In this document: piece after piece, positions 38,707 through 39,435 of the stretch | How positions within the stretch are numbered: the stretch's first letter is position 1 | Layout of the letters: every line of letters begins with the position of its first letter | Source of the DNA: Flavobacteriaceae bacterium | GTDB taxonomy: Bacteria; Bacteroidota; Bacteroidia; Flavobacteriales; Flavobacteriaceae | Direction: 5' to 3' | Length of the DNA: 39,435 nucleotides | NCBI GenBank assembly: GCA_029238515.1 | Contig: JAQWFW010000041.1 | Span: forward strand, 1 to 39,435 | The notes under the pieces: model-generated | Database searches by the model: none | What the model saw: the letters and a program-made list of their open reading frames with translations, nothing else | What the model was told of the DNA's origin: nothing | Made by a program: the position numbers and the translations under genes

Positions 38707-38737
38707 TTGATGTACTCATCATATTTACTTATATTCG
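38707..38737 (+). promoter_or_regulatory. Candidate promoter of the YqeY-family gene
   Basis: TTG at 38707-38709 and TATATTCG at 38730-38737 are separated by 20 bases. The -7 box deviates from TAnnTTTG at one position. The ATG is 21 bases downstream, and the promoter lies just after the ftsZ terminator. Confidence 0.45.
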
Positions 38738-38758
38738 TAGTCCTAATTTTTTATTGAA

Positions 38759-39211
38759 ATGAGTTTACAAGACAACCTAATGACCGCCATGAAAGCTGCT
38801 ATGAAATCTAAGGATAGTGTAGCACTTACAGCCTTAAGATCCATCAAATCCGCCATCCTCCTTGCACAAACAGAAAGTGGTTCCAAAGGCAGTATGAGTG
38901 AAGCTGATGAAGTGAAACTTCTTCAGAAATTAGTAAAACAACGCCGTGATAGTGCTACAATTTTTGCAGCACAAAATCGTTCAGATTTAGCTGAACCAGA
39001 ATTAGCTGAAGTAGAAATAATTAGTCAGTTTTTACCGGAAATGTTATCGGAAGCAGAGGTTGAAAAGCATGTTATAGATGCCATTGCAAAATTAGGAGCG
39101 ACCAGTATGAAAGATATGGGTAAAGTGATGGGTGTTGTTAGTAAAGAATTAGCTGGAAAAACAGATGGGAAAACCATTTCAACACTTGTGAAGAAGAATT
39201 TAATAACTTAA
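38759..39211 (+). CDS. GatB/YqeY domain-containing protein
   Basis: The 150-residue protein matches the stand-alone YqeY family: MSLQDNLMTAMKAAMKSKDS, ALTALRSIKSAILLAQTESG, LLQKLVKQRRDSATIFAAQN and a C-terminal domain with VISQFLPEMLSE-type sequence ending GATSMKDMGKVMGVVSKELA. The C-terminal domain resembles the tail of GatB, the tRNA-dependent amidotransferase subunit, which binds tRNA. The function of free YqeY proteins is not established. It lies between the dcw terminator and tRNA-Arg, only six bases from the tRNA, so both may share a transcript. Confidence 0.9.
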   Translation: MSLQDNLMTAMKAAMKSKDSVALTALRSIKSAILLAQTESGSKGSMSEADEVKLLQKLVKQRRDSATIFAAQNRSDLAEPELAEVEIISQFLPEMLSEAEVEKHVIDAIAKLGATSMKDMGKVMGVVSKELAGKTDGKTISTLVKKNLIT

Positions 39212-39217
39212 TAAAAT

Positions 39218-39291
39218 GGCTGCGTAGCTCAATTGGATAGAGCACTGGATTTCGGCTCCAGCGGTTGAAGGTTCGACCCCTTTCGCAGTCA
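39218..39291 (+). tRNA. tRNA-Arg (anticodon TCG)
   Basis: The 74-base sequence folds as a standard tRNA. Acceptor arm GGCTGCG (39218-39224) pairs with CGCAGTC (39284-39290), with one G-U pair. A D-arm has GCTC and GAGC, an anticodon stem has CTGGA (39245-39249) and TCCAG (39257-39261) around the loop TTTCGGC with anticodon TCG at 39252-39254, and a T-arm contains GTTCGACCCC. The anticodon reads CGA and, by wobble, other CGN codons. The discriminator is A39291, and no CCA end is encoded, so it must be added after transcription. The gene borders a probable integrase, a common attachment site context. Confidence 0.95.
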
Positions 39292-39295
39292 CTTG

Positions 39296-39327
39296 AAGGG
39301 AATTGCTTAAATGTAGTTCCCTTTTTT
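39296..39327 (+). terminator. Intrinsic terminator after tRNA-Arg
   Basis: AAGGGAA (39296-39302) pairs with TTCCCTT (39317-39323) around a 14-base loop and is followed by T residues. It ends the tRNA (and possibly YqeY) transcript and separates it from the gene at the right edge. Confidence 0.75.
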
Positions 39328-39335
39328 ATTGTCAT

Positions 39336-39356
39336 ACGTGCACCCACACGTGCACC
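39336..39356 (+). repeat. Direct repeat of ACGTGCACC before the putative integrase
   Basis: ACGTGCACC occurs at 39336-39344 and again at 39348-39356, with a 12-base period. Each copy holds the palindrome GTGCAC. The second copy reaches the -33 position of the candidate integrase promoter. It may be a binding site for the integrase or its regulator, by inference. Confidence 0.6.
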
Positions 39357-39371
39357 TTAAGTATTTTTTTA

Positions 39372-39379
39372 TATATTTG
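39372..39379 (+). promoter_or_regulatory. Candidate -7 box of the putative integrase gene
   Basis: TATATTTG matches TAnnTTTG exactly and lies only four bases before the ATG at 39384. Transcription would then start at or near the ATG, suggesting a leaderless or nearly leaderless message, or a true start further downstream. Confidence 0.4.
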
Positions 39380-39383
39380 AGCT

Positions 39384-39435
39384 ATGATAATCACTCTAAA
39401 ACTTGACAAGAACGTAAAAAAGTCTGGTCGTCAAT
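39384..39435 (+). CDS. Start of a probable tyrosine recombinase (integrase), cut by the window edge
   Basis: The visible 17 codons read MIITLKLDKNVKKSGRQ. This resembles the N-terminal strand of the arm-binding domain of Bacteroidetes phage-type integrases, in which short lysine-rich segments precede a basic strand. The catalytic domain (R-H-R-Y) lies outside the window, so family membership is inferred from this short piece plus location directly after a tRNA gene and a repeat-rich leader. It could be another protein. Confidence 0.4.
   Translation, partial: MIITLKLDKNVKKSGRQ

Overview
The window is an AT-rich chromosomal segment from a member of the Bacteroidetes, most likely a Flavobacteriaceae. 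Three lines of evidence support this. (1) Gene order: L29 to L17 with no adk or map between secY and infA, then carA, eno and gltA, and a dcw cluster without murF. (2) Start codons almost never have a Shine-Dalgarno sequence. (3) Several promoters match the Bacteroidetes form TTG-N19/20-TAnnTTTG. Species cannot be named from the sequence alone.

Layout. 1-9177: the distal S10/spc/alpha ribosomal operon on the + strand (end of rpmC, then rpsQ-rplN-rplX-rplE-rpsN-rpsH-rplF-rplR-rpsE-rpmD-rplO-secY-infA-rpmJ-rpsM-rpsK-rpsD-rpoA-rplQ), closed by a strong terminator. 9272-15110: carA, eno, gltA, then two adjacent guanidino-modifying enzymes (a DDAH/arginine-deiminase-like protein and a CtlX-like citrulline hydrolase). 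15155-20058: argS, a SprT-like metalloprotease, a GDP-mannose pyrophosphorylase and a DUF389 membrane protein, closely packed. 20063-23012 (minus strand): alpha/beta hydrolase, the GTPase YsxC/EngB, and an MlaE/MlaF-type ABC permease and ATPase. 23013-23347: the only non-coding stretch above 300 bases; it is a divergent promoter region with three tandem GTGGTAAAAT repeats. 23348-38655: the division and cell wall (dcw) cluster mraZ-rsmH-ftsL-ftsI-murE-mraY-murD-ftsW-murG-murC-ftsQ-ftsA-ftsZ. 38759-39291: a YqeY-family gene and tRNA-Arg(TCG). 39384-end: the first 17 codons of what looks like a tyrosine recombinase, suggesting that an integrated element starts at the right edge.

Most of the window is conserved housekeeping: ribosome synthesis and RNA polymerase alpha, central carbon metabolism, arginine-related metabolism and arginyl-tRNA charging, and the build-up of the peptidoglycan precursor with its polymerising and constricting machinery. 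The points most worth a second look are non-coding: long stem-loops in the rpoA-rplQ, rpsK-rpsD and rpsN-rpsH spacers, a 25-base inverted repeat before eno, a palindrome over the gltA promoter, the MraZ-type repeats, and the tRNA-Arg/integrase junction. I found no clear evidence of a wholly new multi-gene system inside the window. The mobile element that may begin at its right edge is the most likely place for one, and it lies almost entirely outside.
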